DNA from: Bryum argenteum
Taxonomy: Eukaryota > Streptophyta > Bryopsida > Bryales > Bryaceae
DNA length: 64,000 bases
Direction of reading: 5' to 3'
Assembly (NCBI GenBank): GCA_037043015.1
Contig: CM073331.1
Coordinates: forward strand, 1,633,501 to 1,697,500
How positions within the stretch are numbered: the stretch's first letter is position 1; each line of letters begins with the position of its first letter. The notes beneath the pieces were generated by a model. That model was not told where the DNA came from and made no database searches. It saw nothing but the letters and a program-made list of their open reading frames with translations. Position numbers and translations under genes: made by a program. This document shows positions 49,641 through 60,261 of this stretch, piece after piece.

Positions 49641-49739
49641 TGGGTTTCTTTGTAATTTTTGTGCATGGACAAATGGGTTTCTTTGTAATCTTTGTGCATG
49701 GACAAATGGGTTTCTTTGTAATCTTTGTGCATGGACAAA
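49641..49739 (+). repeat. 33-base tandem repeat, three copies
   Basis: Units TGGGTTTCTTTGTAATCTTT and onward start at 49641, 49674 and 49707, with one base change in the first. The array lies about 400 bases after the ESF1 stop codon. Confidence 0.95.
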
Positions 49740-49847
49740 GTAAGTGGAAGGAAACATTAAGTGGAATCATTATATCTGGACTCTTGTACAATTAGTTGTA
49801 CAATTAGTTATGAGTCTCTAATGAGGCGACCGATGTTTGCCATCTCG

Positions 49848-50100
49848 TCTCTCAACCTTCAAGATGTAGGATTTGAGTATCAAAATCCGTCTCTCAACCT
49901 TCAAGATGTAGGATTTGAGTATCAAAATCCGTCTCTCAACCTTCAAGATGTCTCTCAACCTTCAAGATGTAGGATTTGATTATCGAAATCCTTCTCGTCT
50001 CTCTACCTACCTACGTGACCGATGTTGGCCATCTCGTCTCTCAACCTTCAAGATGTAGGACTTGATTATCAAAATCCTTCTCGTCTCTCTACCTACGTGT
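49848..50100 (+). repeat. Compound minisatellite with a 41-42-base core
   Basis: Units starting GTCTCTCAACCTTCAAGATG occur at 49848, 49889 and 49931, with a shortened one at 49950. A larger block that includes CTCGTCTCTCTACCTACGTG and a CGATGTTGGCCATCTCGTC segment is then repeated at 49991-50100. The structure looks like successive slippage and unequal exchange. Confidence 0.85.
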
Positions 50101-50609
50101 CTCAACCTACGTGATTATTTCTTACGGGATTATTTCTTGCTTCAATGGTTTATAAGTTGGCTTACACTTAATACATTGCTAAATCCTAATTATCCTATGA
50201 GAGTGAATGCCCAAGGATTTACAATGAGAAAATTGAGTTCATAGTTACTTGTCTTAGTCTAAATACACTTTACACTCAACAAATCAACTTGAAACACAAT
50301 CATCCAAGGAGTTACAATTCCTCATAAACCATGTAGTTTTTCAATATTTTCACTACGAAGGAGATCACAGAAGATTCCTACATATCTCATTCCTACATAT
50401 CTTGTACAAAAATTATATGGATCAAGGATTTTCCAACTAGAAAATTGTTGGATTCCATCTTAAGATCACATATATGTAAAGAAGTAATTTTAAGTGGCTT
50501 GCAATGGTAAAACATGCTTCATTTTGAAAAACCCAAGAATTAGGTTGCTTTTACTAAACTGCATGCCATAATTTGTATCATATTGGCTGAATCTTCAACT
50601 TTTGCTACA

Positions 50610-50799
50610 CTAAGGGACGATTGAAATGGAGAGTCAAGACGTACTTGGTACTTGGGGCCGATGGAGAGCAAAAATCCTCTAAATGTGATTGGTTTAATTT
50701 TTGAACTACAAGTAACAAATCGAACCAATCACATTGCGAGAATTTTGTCCTCCTTTGGCCCTATGCTCGGCTTGACTCCCCATGTATAGGGTCCCTTCG
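50610..50799. mobile_element. Short foldback element related to family C
   Basis: The left end AAGGGACGATTGAAATGG, continuing AGAGTCAAG, pairs with the right end CTTGACTCCCCATG, continuing TATAGGGTCCC. The pairing extends further in (GGCC...GAGAGCAAAAATCCTC against GTCCTCCTTTGGCC). The core matches the ends of the element at 12173-12687. Flanks TAA and TTC agree poorly, so the target duplication is not certain. Confidence 0.65.
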
Positions 50800-51376
50800 T
50801 AGACTTGATTTGATTTTCAACCAAAAGTTTTCTATCAAAATAGACTTCGGATGAAGAGGTTATGTCATTTTCGACATGTCATTCATAACAACATTTATGA
50901 ACAATATTCATACCAGTTACTCTCTGAGACTTCCAACAACAACGTCCACGCCAAGACTACATATTGTTGTAAGAGAAAATTGCACCATCATCACATGACT
51001 GCTTGCTCTTAACTAGGTGACAACAAATAACTCACTTAAATAGCACAGTAGCCTCTACCAGATTTTGGCGGTAAATAATTAATCATTTCAAAAAACATCT
51101 TTTAGCACTTGTAGCACTGTCCCTTAGTCAAAATTAAGATAAAAAATTAGCGGAAAGTACTTTTTATATCTTATTTTGTTAAAAAAATCAACGTATTAAT
51201 CAATCTAGAACATTAATCTTGAACCTATAGAGGAAGCTATTTGTGGGTTTCTAATCAAATAGTCGAAAATAAAATTTAAATGCTTACTACAATAATCCTT
51301 CGGACTAGTGTAGTTGAAGGATTTTAGAAGATGCGATTTGATGTATTATGCATGGTGATTAGTGAAAACGGGGTGA

Positions 51377-51639
51377 CATTACTAAAATTTGAGGGAGTTT
51401 GCAACATTTTCAACTTGAACATTGCTAAAGTTTAGCACCGTTTTGGAGCTTGCTTGAGCAACGTTTTCAAGAAAATAAATCGGATCAACAAGCAACATCA
51501 TTTATAATTTAAATGAAAATGTTTGCTTATTTTCTTGAGAATGTTGCTAAAGGAAGTTCAAAAACGTTGCTAGACTTAAGCAATGTTTATTTAAAAACAA
51601 GGTTTGTAACGTTGCAAACCCCCCTCTTTTGCAGTGGTG
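51377..51639. mobile_element. CACTA-like foldback element, copy 1 of the 51-55 kb family
   Basis: The left end CATTACTAAAATTTGAGGGAG and right end (reverse complement CACTGCAAAAGAGGGGG) are imperfect inverted repeats. Both continue into GTTTGCAAC and its complement, and the interior is rich in paired AACGTTGC-type words. No coding frame is present. It resembles the other elements at 53072, 54212 and 55169. Confidence 0.65.
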
Positions 51640-52435
51640 ATATCAATGTATCATGATAGAGAATTCCGATTGTTGCTCGCTGTCAATGTGGAGTTTGAAA
51701 TTGTGTTGAGAGATGACTCGACTAGTTGTGTCGAAGCGTGCAACGATGGAGATGAACCTCGGAAATGCATTGAAGTCATACCCTGCTTCTCAGCAATTTC
51801 CTCCAACTCATGTGAGCTACATGTCCGTGCTATGAACATTTCTGAGTCTAATGAAATTCTAGATTCTTGGATGTTTGGAGTATAAGTTTGCTCTCTTACT
51901 TACAAAGCGTGATTTCTTATTTTGTGTAACAGTGAAATCGAGGAAATCGAGGAAATTGAAGAAGTCAAAGAAACCGCGCATCACACCATTACTATTGTGG
52001 AGCCGCAAGTCCGTAGGTTCAAACTTTCATGTATCTGTCATTCCTTTCGATCTTTGTAATATATGTTTAGGAGTTTCTGTAGCGAAAAAACAACAATTGA
52101 GCAAATCTCTCGTGAGCATTCATGGCAGGATTTGTAGAGATGAAGGGGACAAAGATCTAGTGGACTTGGGTTGCAAATGCAGAGGCTAGCTGGGCAAAAT
52201 GCACAAATCATGCTTTGTAGAGTGGTTCGGCGTCAGAATGTTTTGTGCAGTTCAACAACTTCTATGAGGTGTGGAAGTAAGTGCTTAATGCAATGTGTTC
52301 ATTGGTTGTGCTGAGATTTAAATGATCATTAAACTCTTCAAAAGCAAACTAAGGTAATATGAATTTGTGCTTTACGTACAGTTTGATGCTATAATTTGAG
52401 ACCCAGATGGTAGTGGAGGATGCAGTGGCCGATCA
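51640..52435. other. Possible decayed gene left of the duplication
   Basis: An open frame at 51634-51882 (plus) and a candidate exon at 51932-52013, flanked by AACAG on the left and GTTCAA on the right, look weakly coding. The second has either a Glu-rich or a Lys-rich reading depending on frame. No phase-consistent join was found and no domain is recognised. It is left as a possible remnant. Confidence 0.2.
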
Positions 52436-53071
52436 TGTGGACAGCGGCTTTAGACGTTCTTATGGAACGACTCGAGTTGGAGCTAGGAGATCAGAGGCTC
52501 ATATCGACCTTGAACATGGAAAGGGCGACTTAACTTTGCACTTGAGCTTCTGGAGACTGTGCATATGTTGATGGCATGAAGTGCTCCAACACAAAGAGAC
52601 CGCCATGATTATGGAGAGGCGAGTGTTTCCAAATACCGCCATAGGAATGACGGAGCACGATCAACATGGGTCTTTTCTCTGCAACATCTGCGTCGCGGTT
52701 GTCTTAGGGTTTTTGATGGTCGGTATTCTAGCCGGAGTAGTTTTCTTCATTGTCGGGCGTAGATGACATGTAGAATTGAATAAGAATCTTCACTACACTT
52801 ATTTTCCGGATGTAGGAAGCTCTCAACTTTGCTTTGTGTGAGATAGGCTTCGTGACTAAACTCATTCTTGTTAAAGTAAATCGAATGTTATTTTATCATC
52901 CAAAATTGTAGCCGAACTAGTTCAGCAATGGCATCATTGATATCCAAACTCTAGAGAATATGGTGCATGACAACATTGTTTCATTGTTTTTGAGCCTTTG
53001 TATTGTGTGAAAAACTAAACTTCAACTCAAGTTGAGGCTTCAGTTATGGAAAGCAATATTCTTTCCCTATT

Positions 53072-53170
53072 CACTGCTAGAAAAGAAGAGAGTTTGCAAT
53101 GTTACAATATTTGAGCAACGTTTACACAAAAAGAAATGTTTGTAACATTGCAAACTCTTTTCTAGTAGTG
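53072..53170. mobile_element. 99-base CACTA-like foldback element with ATT duplication
   Basis: It begins CACTGCTAGAAAAGA and ends TCTTTTCTAGTAGTG. The two halves pair almost completely around a short loop. ATT flanks both ends (53069-53071 and 53171-53173), the 3-base duplication expected for CACTA elements. It occupies the place of the longer element at 55169-55446 in unit 2, so it appears to be the same insertion with its middle lost. Confidence 0.85.
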
Positions 53171-53186
53171 ATTAATGCTTAGCGAA

Positions 53187-53305
53187 AGGGATCCCGTCTC
53201 CTTTATTTTTCCACATGGATCCCCGTCTCCTTCATTTTCCCACATGGATCCCCGTCTCCTTTATTTTTCCACATGGATCCCCGACTCCTTTATTTTCCAC
53301 TCTTC
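53187..53305 (+). repeat. 30-base tandem repeat, four copies
   Basis: The unit is GATCCCCGTCTCCTTTATTT followed by TTCCACATG, with small differences between copies. The corresponding site in unit 2 of the duplication (about 55462-55495) has about one copy, so the array expanded after the duplication. Confidence 0.85.
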
Positions 53306-54211
53306 TGATATCTCATATCCCTTGCAAATCCTTTTAAAGCATAATAACTAATTAGTGATTTTTTAATTTCATGATTAACCAAAGGTCTATATGATATGAA
53401 GACATATCTTAGTGCTTCTCAGAATGGAAGAGAATGCAAGAGAGAAAAACATGGCAACTTTGCATACAAATAATGAGAGAGAAAAACATGCCAAGTTTGC
53501 ATACAAATGATAGCAGAGAGTATATTTCTCAAAATTTTGAAGCTCCAAAAGTATTTGCCATGAGTTATTGGCGGTCTAATCTTGCAAGGAGAACAAAGTT
53601 ATCAAATGAGACAATCGAGCATGAAAAATATGTTCCATCATCTGTAAGAAGTATGCATTATCATTGTAACTTGCTCAGTACTACAATTGTGGGAGGAAGC
53701 AATCAAGACAACAATAAATGTTGTAACTTGCCATTACAATTTTAGTGTAAGCAAAAATGTGGCAATAATTGTTATAAGCCAAGTTGGAAGTCACACAATT
53801 AAAAGTGTTAGTTCATTTGGATAATAGATTTCTCAAGTACCTCATGCCAATCATTCTAAGAAATTCGTATACCTCTCATATGTTCACATTTCTAAGTCGC
53901 AATGGTACTTTTGAGAGATATGATGCAACAAATTCCGCTCAGGTAAGAATGCCTCATCAACTTCAATCACTCGGCGTGAAGGCAGATGCTTCAATCAGTG
54001 TGCATCGCAACATGTTGGCGCATGTTTGCATTCAAAATAACTCATTGACAAGCTTTAATACTATATTTTTGGAAACTTTGTCTTGACAAGCATCGTTGAA
54101 AGAATGATAAATAATGATAATAGTTGCACAGTTTTATTTGGCTAATCTAGCTCCTTGGTCATTCTTTCGATGTAAATACATATACTTTGATTTCACTATT
54201 CTAGCTGCTAT

Positions 54212-54500
54212 CACTACTACAATTTGAGGGGATTTGCAACGTTGCTCAAGTTAAGCAATGTTTTGGAACTTCCTTGACCAACGTTATTGCATCATCAAGC
54301 AACGTAATTTTTAATCTAATTGCCATCGTTGCTTATTTTCTTGAAAAAGTTGTCGGAGCAAGTTCCAGAACGTTGCAACGTTATTTATAGTCTAGTTGAG
54401 AACGAACGAGAACGTTGCTTATTTTCTTCAAAACGTTGTTTAAGCAAGTTCCAAAACATTGCAACGTTATTTATAATCTAATTGAGAACGTGGCTCAGCA
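54212..54500. mobile_element. CACTA-like element at the duplication junction, right end degraded
   Basis: The left end CACTACTACAATTTGAGGGG matches the family. The interior carries repeated AACGTTGC and GTTCCAAAAC words. The expected right end is decayed into CGTCACAAACGTGAGG. It separates unit 1 from unit 2 of the segmental duplication. Confidence 0.55.
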
Positions 54501-55168
54501 ACGTTCATAACGTCACAAACGTGAGGACAGCGGCTGAAACCTTCTTATAAATCGGTTGCAGTCGCAACTCGGAACTCGAAGTCTTGGGTTGATCTTGAAC
54601 ATGGAAAGGGCAGCTTATGCAGTTGAGCTTCTTGAGATTGTACAGATGTCAATAGCACGAAGTGCTCTGACACAGAGAGACCGCTATCGACATGGAGAGC
54701 CCAGTGTTTTGAGAGACTGCCATGGAGATGGCGAAATACGATCGACATTTGTCTTTTGTTTGTATCGATGGCGACTTGGCGTTGCGGTTGTCTTATAGTT
54801 TTCGATGATCGGTATCCAAATATGAGAAGTTTTCTTCATTGTGCACCGTGAATCACGGTAAACTGTAATCAACAAGAATTTTCCGGCTGCACATATTTTC
54901 TGGATGGAGGAGGCTCTCATCATTGCTTTTAGTGAAATAGGCTTCATGAGTAAACTCATTCTTATGAAAGTGAATCGAATGTTATTTTATAGTCCAAATT
55001 TGTAACCGAATCAATTTTGGAATGGCATCATTGATATCCAAACTGTAGAGAATATGTTACGTGACAACATTGTTTCATTGCTTTGGAACCTTTGTATCCC
55101 GCCAAAAACTAAATTTTAACTTAAGTTCGGGCTCCAATTATGGAAAGCAACATTCTTTCCCTATTCAA

Positions 55169-55446
55169 TACTAGAAAAGAGGGGGATTTTCAATGTTACA
55201 AACATTACTTTTTGTGTAAACGTTGCTCAAATTAGCAACGTCTTGAAACTTGCTTAAACACCATTGTCAAGAAAATACGCAATGTTCTCAACCTCAAATC
55301 TACAATCTGATAGGAATGAGGTTGAAAACATTGCTTATTTTCTTGAGAACAATGCTAAAACAAGTTTCAATACGTTGCTCAAGTTAAGAACATTTACACA
55401 AAAAACAATGTTTGTAACATTGCAAACTCCCCTCTTTTATAGTAAT
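55169..55446. mobile_element. CACTA-like foldback element in unit 2
   Basis: The ends AATACTAGAAAAGAGGGGG and (reverse complement of the right end) ATTACTATAAAAGAGGGGA are inverted repeats; the terminal CACTA has decayed. It sits at the position matching 53072-53170 in unit 1, between the same flanking words TTTCCCTATT and GATTAATGCTTAGCG. The 278-base interior is intact here. Confidence 0.75.
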
Positions 55447-55707
55447 GATTAATGCTTAGCGAAAAAGATCACCATCTCTTTTATTTTTCGAATCTCTTGA
55501 TATCTCATATCCCTTGCAAATCCTTTATAAGGATAATAACTGATTAACTAGTGATTTTTTAATTTCATGATTAATAAGAGGTCATTATGATATGAAGACA
55601 TATCTTGGTGCTTCTTAGAATGCAAGAGAGAAAAGCATGCTAAGTTTGCATACAAATGATAGCACATAGTATATATTTCTCAAAAGTTTGAAGCTCCAAA
55701 AGTATTA

Positions 55708-56105
55708 GAGCATCTCCACGAGACGCCCTGGCATGCACTGGAAAACCCCCCCAGCCACTGTAGCTCCAAACGGTCCCCACCAACGGGATGATTGAGGCCA
55801 AATGGCCTTGAGGGCCTCCATACAAGTAGCGCAACATGCAAAACGAGCACTCCTCTCCAGTGCCACTTTAAGCCACTGTAGCTCTCAAGATTCTCTCCTA
55901 GTCAAACTTTATCCTCAGCCATGGCTCCCTCTCTCCCCTCCCCGCATGCACGTCTCTGTAAAAGTCCCTCTCCTGTAGCTCTTCCCTTACGGGTTTGTCA
56001 CGGCCTTGGTGGGGCAGCAGCTTGGCGCTTGCCTCAGGCCGGCCTGCGGCCACGGCAAGCCGCCAGTTGCGGGGAGGCCCGGGCCTGCAACTGATGGAGA
56101 TGCTC
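55708..56105. mobile_element. 398-base PIF/Harbinger-like miniature element with TTA duplication
   Basis: The ends GAGCATCTCCA and TGGAGATGCTC are exact inverted repeats. TTA flanks both (55705-55707 and 56106-56108). The uninterrupted form of the site is visible in unit 1 at about 53550, where AAAAGTATTTGCCATGAG continues without the element. The interior is GC-rich (near 55990-56090) and codes for nothing recognisable. Confidence 0.93.
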
Positions 56106-56325
56106 TTAGCCATGAGTTATCAGTCGTCTAATCTCCCAAGGAGAACAAAGTTATTAAACGACAATGCATGAAAGATTGACAAGTGTCGTCGAAATAATTA
56201 TAAACAATAATAATAGCAGTCTTTCTTTCAAAATAGTTGCACACTTTTATTTTGGCTAATCTAGCTACTTAGTCTTTTCTTTGAGAGTGAATGCACACTT
56301 TGATTTGACTATTCTAGCTGCTAGA

Positions 56326-56896
56326 ATGATTCATATAGCAAGTTCACCTCTGTCAAGTTCACCCCGGACGCCCGTAGGAGATTCAGCAGCGGGGCCGCCG
56401 CTGGTTGCAGCGGGCGCTCGCACGGCCATTCCGACTATCAGATTGTCCCGCGTGGTTTGTACAATTCACCACAATTGAAATTTTGGCCCGTGGTGAATCA
56501 CGTGCACGTGTTTATCGGTCATGGAGAACACGAAAATGTGAGTGAAAGCAGGAGCTTACTAGGAGCTACAGTTTCCTAGAAAGCCTTCAACCCTGTCGAT
56601 CGGGTTCAGACCGGGTCAATTAGGGGGTTGTTGAAGTGGGTGGGATGTCAACACGGCAAAGCTCACTCCAGCGTCCGGCCTTGAGGGCGGGGGCGGGATG
56701 CTCTGATGCATTTGAGAGTCTTTGATTGTAATCTGAAGGTACTTTTCTAGTACGTGCGTGTTTCATGCGGTTTTTGCACGAATTTCATTGAACGGTACCG
56801 CCGCTGTCTATTGTTCCATTAGTCCTTGATTCGATCGGTTCTGGCGAGCACAGCATCTTGCTGTCCGACAAACGTAAAGTTTCGGAGTTCTGAGCG
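56326..56896. other. Spacer and leader upstream of the TIR-NB-LRR gene
   Basis: No gene is seen. Base composition rises toward GC near 56350-56450 and 56590-56700. The right end should contain the promoter and leader of the receptor gene. No core promoter motif could be fixed. Confidence 0.4.
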
Positions 56897-59800
56897 ATGG
56901 ACGCAGGAATCCACGACCCAGGGTATGTCCTGCATCCCTGATGTTAACACGTATCTGTTTGTGCCATAGTGAAGTTGAAGTAGTTCGTTTCCTTGCTTCT
57001 CAGTTCTGTTCTGAAATTCATAGGTCTTAATTCCCTTTCGGAAAGCAAAGTCTGCGAAGGTCACTTTCTCCATTCTGAGACCTCCATTCCGTTTCAGTTG
57101 AATTTTAGTATGCACTTTAAGGACTAGCTCTCCTTGAATTATGTCTCAGGGATATCAAAGTTTTAGGGTTTCGTAACTTGAGGGTTTCGTACTGTTCTTG
57201 ATGCACTGCAGGGCCTCATCTCCGCCAGACCTACTACCCAAGCACTTAATATTCCTGAGCCACTCTGGACAAGAGAAGCCATTTGTGCAATGGCTCAATG
57301 AGGCTCTACAACGAGAACACCAATCTCCGTTTTTGGACCAGAACAAGGATAGCTTACCGACAGGACAGAGATTCCCAGAATTGATTTTCAAAGCTGCCGA
57401 GCAATGCCGGGTTGCTGTCATCGTTTTGTCTGAGGGGTACTTGACATCCAAGTGGCCTATGCTGGAGCTTGTTGAATTTCACCAGTCCATGAAGAAAGGC
57501 AACAAGATAACGCTACTTCCCGTTTTCTACAAGCTTACACCCGACCGGATTGAGAGTCCGAAGTGGACGAAGGCCTGGGTTGAACTGTTTAAAGAAGACG
57601 AGGAGCTGGTCAAGAAGTGCAAGGATGCTGTTCATGCGCTCAAAGCAATCAATGGGTTGATCTTCGAGAGGTACGGAAAGGACGACGTCAAGTATACGAA
57701 GGATGTGGTGGATGAGATTCGCAGGCTCTGCCCTTCACCACTGCTCTTTGATACTTCTGATATGCAGGGATGTGATCGCCTGTGTACGGTGTGTTTACCG
57801 TCTCGTCCTCATGAGCATGTGTGTCCAAGTCTGCGTGCATTGATCACATGACCTCCTAATTCTGATTCACGTGAAATACTTGATGTCTGCCAGCACTCAG
57901 TCACAGAATGTTTCTTTACTTAGAATGCTTCGGTGACAGTCGTCACTTTGGTCATTTAGGTAGCTGTAGGCCGATTTGACTTTTGGTTTGTGCTCACATG
58001 TATGCAGCATATATCCGAATTGTTTAAGGAGCGTGATGGAATCCATTGTCTGGGGATATACGGTGTACATGGTTCGGGGAAATCAAAGCAATGTGAAGCC
58101 ATGTGCAATTATTATTCTGAGGAGTTTGCAGGAAAATTTTGCATTGTCGACCTCGAAAACGACAAAGCTACTGAGAACCGAGCTAAGAAAGAGCGGGAGG
58201 GGAGATTGAAAACTGTAATTAAGAAGTTGGTTGGTTCTAACCAGAGTATCTTACACATCAACTCAGAAGAAGCGCAGGTAACACACTTTACCCCTGATTG
58301 TTGTTTACGCACCTGGACATGTCAATGTAAAGATCATGATATCATGTGGCAATTTTGTGCAATCACATCCTTGTTGTTGTGCCACAGTTGCAGAAGTACT
58401 TGAAGGACCGAGTGCAAAATGAGCGTGTCTTTTTGGTTGTGGAAAATGTTTCACAAAGCTCTATGAAGGAGGCTAAATTTTATGTGGAAGGTGGATATGC
58501 CCACGGAAGCAGGGTGCTTGTGACATCGAGGAATAGGAGTATCCTAGAAAAAATATTTGGAGGTCCAAAGTACAGTGACTTTTGTCAATCAGTTCCAATA
58601 CTGAACGACATAGAAGCTGCTGAATTATTCTTAGCAATCGGCGCTCCTGGCAAATCAATCACAGATCTGAACGATCATGAGTACGGCATCGTCAGCGACT
58701 GTTGTGCAAAAGCTTGTTTCGATGATCAATTATACCATCCATCATTTCTGATAGCCAGAGCAAGCTATCTTGAGAGAACTGCCGATGGTCAGGAGATTGC
58801 GAACTGGAATGTCGAGACATCCATAGCAGCGCATGACGTGTTTCATGACGTGTTTCGTCATGTTCTACTGGAATATGACAATAATCTGAGCTCTTCCGCC
58901 AAACTCGTTTTCATGGATTTAGCTCTTCTCGAATGCAAGTTGACCACATACAAGGATTTTTATCTGGGCTGGAAGTCGCCCGCGTACATGCTTGCGATAC
59001 ACACCATTTCATGCCTGCATGCCCTGACCTTCGAGCAAGCCCAAACAATGGTAAGCGCTCCAGATTGTCTTTCAGCAGTGATTTCACCCGGACCACCATA
59101 AATCTGTAGATTATCAGTTTGACGCACGTGTGAGGTGCAGGTGAAGGAGCTGCAAGACATTTCCATTTTGATAGAAGCAGCTACGGGAGTCGCAGTACCA
59201 GTCTTCTACAGAGAGTTTGCACTTTTTTTACTGAATCGTGCCGATCGAGACGAGAGGAAAATGTATCAAAGCCACGGGCGTCGGGCGTGTGGACATGAAT
59301 TTATTGGAATAGGGTGGCCAGAGATTGAAACTAGACTTGTGATGCATGACATGACTATATTGCGAAAAGATCTGCAGTTCCAAGAATCCACGAAATTGGT
59401 CTACCTAGAGCTCATACGAGTGGAAAAGGTGAAGGAGCTGAATCTCGATGGGTTGTGGTTTCTACGAGCGTTGATAGTGAAACAGTGCAAGGATCTGAAG
59501 AAGATTGATTCCCGATGCACTTCTCTCGGACTCAGCGTCGAAACCGAATGCGAAGAATGCGTGGGCAATCTTCGTTTTGTGGAATTGAAAGATCTTCCAA
59601 ATTTGAAGAGCCTTTCGTTTGCATCGCATGCATCCAGGTTAGAGACGGTATGGATGTCTGACTGTCCCAAAGCTTTAGGAGCTTGGTACTTGTCATCGAC
59701 GTGCACCAGTCTCAAGAGACTAGTTCTCCCGACGGGGTACAGTGGTAATATGCTGATTCAGAAGCAACTTGACAAAGATCTTGCTGATGGACAACTGTTC

Positions 59801-59920
59801 ATGCGATTGACGGAATTGGTACTCCCAAGGGGGGGACGTCCGGTTGTTATAGACCAGAAACTTGCAAAATCTTTCTTGAAAAATATGATGGAGGCGGAGA
59901 ATCTCGAGGTGTTGGTATAG
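56897..59920 (+). CDS. TIR-NB-LRR immune receptor (main part)
   Basis: Proposed exons: 56897-56922, 57212-57788, 58008-58277, 58388-59050 and 59141-59920, giving 771 residues to a stop. The TIR domain (about 20-150) has HLIFLSHSGQ and LTSKWPMLELVEF, with the Glu of the NAD-cleaving site in place. The NB-ARC domain has the P-loop GVHGSGKS (220-227), a kinase-2-like strand VFLVVENV, RNBS-B GSRVLVTSRN and MHD at 580-582 (RLVMHDM). The GLPL position reads LYHPSFL, so it is diverged. LRRs start near residue 600 (LVYLELIRVEKVKELNL, LRFVELKDLPNLKSLSF). Such receptors detect pathogen effectors and signal through TIR enzyme activity. The frame stops right where a perfect inverted repeat begins; further LRR coding follows at 60262. 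The gene is thus either truncated by an insertion or spliced past it. The donor at 57788 is the weakest junction. Confidence 0.8.
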
Positions 59921-60034
59921 GGGGAGGCCCTTTTGAGAGGGGCTCCCGTGATGGGAGGACCCGACAAGGAGGGCCGGGAGGCCCGACGAGGAGGATCCTC
60001 CCATCACGGGAGCCCCTCTCAAAAGGGCCTCCCC
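59921..60034. repeat. Perfect 39-base inverted repeat with a 36-base loop
   Basis: The arm 59921-59959 (starting GGGGAGGCCCTTTTGAGAGG) is the exact reverse complement of 59996-60034. The loop holds two related words, CCCGACAAGGAGG and CCCGACGAGGAGG. It begins immediately after the stop of the receptor frame. Transcribed, it would make a very stable hairpin. Confidence 0.97.
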
Positions 60035-60037
60035 TGG

Positions 60038-60260
60038 CGTAAAAACCCACGGGCAGTCCAATGTATTCAACTGGATGGATAAAAGTTTCAGCCGGGAGTG
60101 CTCAGAAAGTCTGCCCGAAAAAGAAAAAAAAAACCAAAACAAGCCTCACAGGGAGCCTCACAGGGATGCCTCACAGGGATCCCTGTGAGGTTATGGGAGG
60201 GACCTCACGGGTGTGAGGCTCCCTCAAATTCTATTGCATCCTTGCCCGTGGGTTTTTACG
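60038..60260. repeat. Second inverted repeat (18-base arms) enclosing a smaller palindrome
   Basis: CGTAAAAACCCACGGGCA at 60038-60055 is matched exactly in inverted order at 60243-60260. Inside is a 22-base perfect palindrome at 60168-60189 (core CAGGGATCCCTG), preceded by two further CCTCACAGGGA copies. A looser inverted GAGCCTCACAGGG/CCTCACGGGTGTGAGGCTC pair surrounds the palindrome. It begins only three bases after the previous inverted repeat. Confidence 0.93.
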
Positions 60261-60261
60261 A

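Larger units (their letters stand above)
49245..51376. other. Downstream flank of ESF1 with minisatellites
   Basis: The first few hundred bases should be the ESF1 3' untranslated region. Two tandem arrays (49641-49739 and 49848-50100) and one foldback element (50610-50799) are listed separately. The remaining AT-rich DNA shows no gene. Confidence 0.45.
52436..54205 (+). repeat. Segmental duplication, unit 1
   Basis: This stretch aligns with 54520-56325 in direct order. Landmarks in both are GGACAGCGGCT, CCTTGAACATGGAAAGGG, ACAAAGAGACCGC or ACAGAGAGACCGC, GCGGTTGTCTTA, CAACATTGTTTCATTG, GATTAATGCTTAGCGAAA, AGAAGCTCCAAAAGTATT-like and GGCTAATCTAGCT. Unit 1 has an extra block at about 53590-54070. 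It contains a 99-base foldback element and a 30-base tandem array. An open frame at 52581-52766 could encode a 61-residue peptide ending in one membrane helix (VAVVLGFLMVGILAGVVFFI), but this frame is not kept in unit 2. Confidence 0.85.
54520..56325 (+). repeat. Segmental duplication, unit 2
   Basis: This is the second copy of 52436-54205. It is interrupted at 55708-56105 by a miniature element that unit 1 lacks, and it lacks the 53590-54070 block of unit 1. Open frames such as 54556-54798 are the diverged counterpart of unit 1 sequence and are not conserved as proteins. Confidence 0.85.

Noticed and set aside
51634-52766. Possible multi-exon gene ending in a membrane helix
   Set aside because: Candidate exons could not be joined in consistent phase, and the last frame is not conserved in the second duplication unit.
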